This document shows positions 61,973 through 64,000 of a stretch of 64,000 nt of DNA, one piece after another. Position 1 is the stretch's first letter. Each line of letters begins with the position of its first letter. The notes under the pieces are model-generated. The model had not been told where the DNA came from. It worked only from the letters and a program-made list of their open reading frames with translations, and ran no database searches. Position numbers and translations under genes: made by a program. The stretch spans positions 1-64,000 of the forward strand of contig CAWAZS010000003.1 of the NCBI GenBank assembly GCA_963786625.1, given 5' to 3'. Source of the stretch: CAIWHR01 sp963786625 (lineage in GTDB: Bacteria; Pseudomonadota; Gammaproteobacteria; Burkholderiales; Casimicrobiaceae).

Positions 61973-63508
61973 CTAACCTTTCGCCAGGTACCAGAGAACG
62001 AGGCCCGCGACGATGGCGATCAGCATCATGCCGATCGCGAGCAGGCGGTTCTGCATGCGCAGCGCCGCGGCGAGCTCGCGCATCGTCGCGTCGGAGGCCG
62101 CCGGCGGCGCGACGAGTCGCTGATGGACGAGGCGCGGCAGCTCCGGCAGCGCCGCGACGATGTACGGCGCCTCCGCGAGCAGCCGCCGCTTGAGCGCCGG
62201 AAAGCCGATCCGCTCGTTCATCCAGCGCTCGAGATACGGCAGCGCCGTCACCCACAGGTCGAGCTTGGGGTCGAGCTGACGGCCCAGCCCCTCGACGTTG
62301 AGCAGCGTCTTCTGCAGCAGCACGAGCTGCGGCTGGATCTCCACGTTGAAGCGGCGCGACGCGCGAAAGAGCTGCAGCAGCACGCGGCCGAGCGAGATCT
62401 CCGACAGCGGCCGGTCGAAGGCGGGCTCCAGCACGACGCGGATCTCCGCCTCCAGCTCGTCCACGCGAGTGTCCGGCGGCACCCAGCCGGACTCGATGTG
62501 CGCGGTCGCGACGCGGTGGTAGTCGCGGCGGAAGAAGGCCAGGAAGTTCTGCGCGAGGAAGTCCTGGTCGCGCTCGGAAAGCGTGCCCATGATTCCGAAA
62601 TCGACGGCGATGTACTTGCCGTGATGCTGCCCGCCGGTGGCGATGAAGATGTTGCCGGGATGCATGTCGGCGTGGAAGTAGCCGTCGCGGAACACCTGCG
62701 TGAAGAAGAGCTCCACGCCGGCGCGCGCGAGACGCGGGATGTCGACGCCCGCTTCGCGCAGCCGGTCCACCTGCGCGATCGGGATGCCGGACATCCGCTC
62801 CATCACCATGACCTCGGAGCCGCAGTAGTCCCAGTACACCGCCGGGACGAGCAGCAGCGGCGAATGCTGGAAGTTGCGCCCGAGCTGCGAGCAGTTCGCG
62901 GCTTCGCGCGAGAGGTCGAGCTCGTCGCGCAGCGTCTTCTCGAACTCCCCGACGACCTCGCGCGGACGCAGGCGCTTGCCGTCCGACCAGAGCTTCTCCA
63001 TCAGCAGCGCGCCGGCGTACAGCAGCGAGATGTCCTTCTCGATCACGCGCGCGATGTTGGGCCGGAGCACCTTGACGGCGACCGGCGTACCGTCGGGAAG
63101 CTCGGCGAAATGGACCTGCGCGACCGAAGCGCTCGCGATCGGCGTCCGGTCGAACGACTTGAAGACCGCGTCCACGGGCTTGCCGTAGAGTCGCGTGAGC
63201 GCGGCGATCACCTGCTCGGACGGAAACGGCGGGACGCGGTCCTGCAGTTTCGCCAGCTCGTCGGCGATGTCGGGCGGCAGCAGATCGCGCCGCGTCGAGA
63301 GCATCTGGCCGAACTTGACGAAGATCGGCCCCAGATCCTGCAGCGCGAGGCGCAGCCGCTCCGCGCGCGGCGCGGACGTGTCGCGCCAGAACGTGAGTGC
63401 GCGCGCCGCCGGCCGGACCGCGCGGAAGCGCTCGTGACCGGTCAGGAATTCGTCGAGCCCATGGGTGAGCGCGACGATGACGATCCTCGCGAGACGGGTG
63501 ACGCGCAT
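61973..63508 (-). CDS. ubiB: ubiquinone biosynthesis atypical kinase UbiB
   Basis: 511 residues of the UbiB/ADCK family, needed for ubiquinone biosynthesis, probably as an ATPase. The KxGQ motif is in GPIFVKFGQMLSTRRDLLP, the Ala-rich nucleotide loop in ASASVAQVHFAELPDGTPVA with VKVL, and the catalytic motifs in YFHADMHPGNIFIATGG and IAVDFGIMGTL. Two C-terminal hydrophobic helices include LLAIGMMLIAIVAGLVLWYL. I chose MRVTRLARIVIVALTHGLDE (63508) as start by homology; the frame is open further upstream. The 140-base gap to potG holds no gene. Confidence 0.93.
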   Translation of the reverse strand: MRVTRLARIVIVALTHGLDEFLTGHERFRAVRPAARALTFWRDTSAPRAERLRLALQDLGPIFVKFGQMLSTRRDLLPPDIADELAKLQDRVPPFPSEQVIAALTRLYGKPVDAVFKSFDRTPIASASVAQVHFAELPDGTPVAVKVLRPNIARVIEKDISLLYAGALLMEKLWSDGKRLRPREVVGEFEKTLRDELDLSREAANCSQLGRNFQHSPLLLVPAVYWDYCGSEVMVMERMSGIPIAQVDRLREAGVDIPRLARAGVELFFTQVFRDGYFHADMHPGNIFIATGGQHHGKYIAVDFGIMGTLSERDQDFLAQNFLAFFRRDYHRVATAHIESGWVPPDTRVDELEAEIRVVLEPAFDRPLSEISLGRVLLQLFRASRRFNVEIQPQLVLLQKTLLNVEGLGRQLDPKLDLWVTALPYLERWMNERIGFPALKRRLLAEAPYIVAALPELPRLVHQRLVAPPAASDATMRELAAALRMQNRLLAIGMMLIAIVAGLVLWYLAKG

Positions 63509-63711
63509 CCCGCCGATTGTAAGGGATACGATGCACCGGCCCCGGGCCGCGGACCGGGGCCCGATACCCTTCGGGCATAATCGTTGCTTATGGCCGGGTA
63601 AGGCACGTTGGCGGGTATCGCGTTCGATGGCTTCCAGGAACCCGCCGCGGCCCGACCGGCATTGCGCGGGTCCGGCCGGGCCTGGCGCAGAGGGAGCAAG
63701 GGAGTCCGGCA

Positions 63712-64000
63712 ATGAGCGAGCGACCCCAGTCGCTGGGAGAGGAGATCGCCAACAGCCTGAGCCACGGGCTGGGCTTCGTCGCGGCGGTCGCCTCGGCTCC
63801 CGTGCTCATCCTGACCACCGCGCAGCACGGCAGGCCGGTGAACGTCATCGGCGCCAGCATCTTCGCCGCGACGATGGTGCTCCTGTACTTTGCCTCCATG
63901 ATCTACCACGCGGTGCCGCACCAGCGCGCGAAGACGGTGCTGCGCAAGCTGGACCACGGCGCGATCTTCCTGCTGATCGCCGGCACCTACACGCCCTTCA
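63712..64000 (+). CDS. hemolysin III / YqfA family membrane protein (partial, runs off the right edge)
   Basis: The first 96 residues are visible: SLGEEIANSLSHGLGFVAAV with the conserved His of the family, helix ASIFAATMVLLYFASMIYHA, and KTVLRKLDHGAIFLLIAGTY with TPF at the window end. These are the first of seven helices and the S/H/H putative metal site of the PAQR-like hemolysin III family. GGGAG lies before ATG 63712, and a CATAAT -10-like box at 63576-63581. Function is uncertain; it is not a proven toxin in most bacteria. Confidence 0.88.
   Translation, partial: MSERPQSLGEEIANSLSHGLGFVAAVASAPVLILTTAQHGRPVNVIGASIFAATMVLLYFASMIYHAVPHQRAKTVLRKLDHGAIFLLIAGTYTPF

Noticed and set aside
63442..63957. 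171-codon minus-strand frame opposite the hemolysin III start
   Set aside because: It is antisense to a recognised membrane-protein gene and has no family or start signal.

Overview
The window is a GC-rich chromosomal segment of a betaproteobacterium, probably Burkholderiales-like. The support is the rpsU-yqeY-dnaG-rpoD macromolecular synthesis operon, an RpoD with a Lys/Ala/Pro-rich N-terminal extension, neighbouring tsaD/plsY/folB, a Bug/TctC-type binding protein, and an arginine succinyltransferase operon. No rRNA, CRISPR array, complete insertion sequence or phage is visible.

Layout. 1-2140 is a visibly less GC-rich, poorly coding stretch with two possible small membrane peptides and two frameshifted small hypothetical genes, ending at a CAU tRNA. 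2.4-12.7 kb is housekeeping: an acyl-CoA-synthetase/GNAT fusion, rpoD, dnaG, yqeY, rpsU, tsaD, plsY and folB. 12.8-16.3 kb is one large soluble hybrid sensor histidine kinase with five GAF domains, four of them a tandemly duplicated module. 16.4-18.3 kb holds ybaK, xerD and ogt. 18.4-25.3 kb has a TRAP transporter (dctMQP) divergent from an oxoprolinase/hydantoinase fusion. 25.4-36.7 kb carries glutathione peroxidase, two tandem family-5 binding proteins without a permease, an MFS exporter, ridA-astC-astA-astB, and a TctC binding protein. 36.7-41.7 kb is a patchy zone: an intact M1 aminopeptidase flanked by fragments of a BTAD regulator and a class III cyclase, then small orphan genes.

The most interesting part is 41.7-53.3 kb, an eleven-gene minus-strand cluster encoding what looks like a dedicated second type II fatty-acid-synthase-like pathway. 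It has an active ketosynthase (KS2), a partner ketosynthase whose nucleophile Cys is Ser (KS1, chain-length-factor-like), a double-hotdog dehydratase with complementary catalytic residues in its two halves, a long acyl carrier protein, a FabG-type ketoreductase and a FabL-type enoyl reductase. It also has a holo-ACP synthase fused to an LpxL-type acyltransferase, a condensation-superfamily acyltransferase sandwiched between two paralogous secreted alpha/beta hydrolases, and a membrane methyltransferase. Short palindromic repeats sit in most of its longer gene gaps. Divergently and beyond lie an O-antigen-ligase-like protein, GT9 and GT2 glycosyltransferases and a VanZ protein, which suggests an envelope-lipid product. 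The window ends with a polyamine ABC operon (potGHIF-like), ubiB and the start of a hemolysin III family gene.

Quality note: between about 2.4 and 36.7 kb nearly every gene longer than about 600 bp, including essential ones, is broken by single-base indels, while almost everything to the right is intact (potI is the one clear exception). I treat the broken conserved genes as sequencing or assembly artefacts and give the span of the reconstructed gene, saying where the reading frame must shift.
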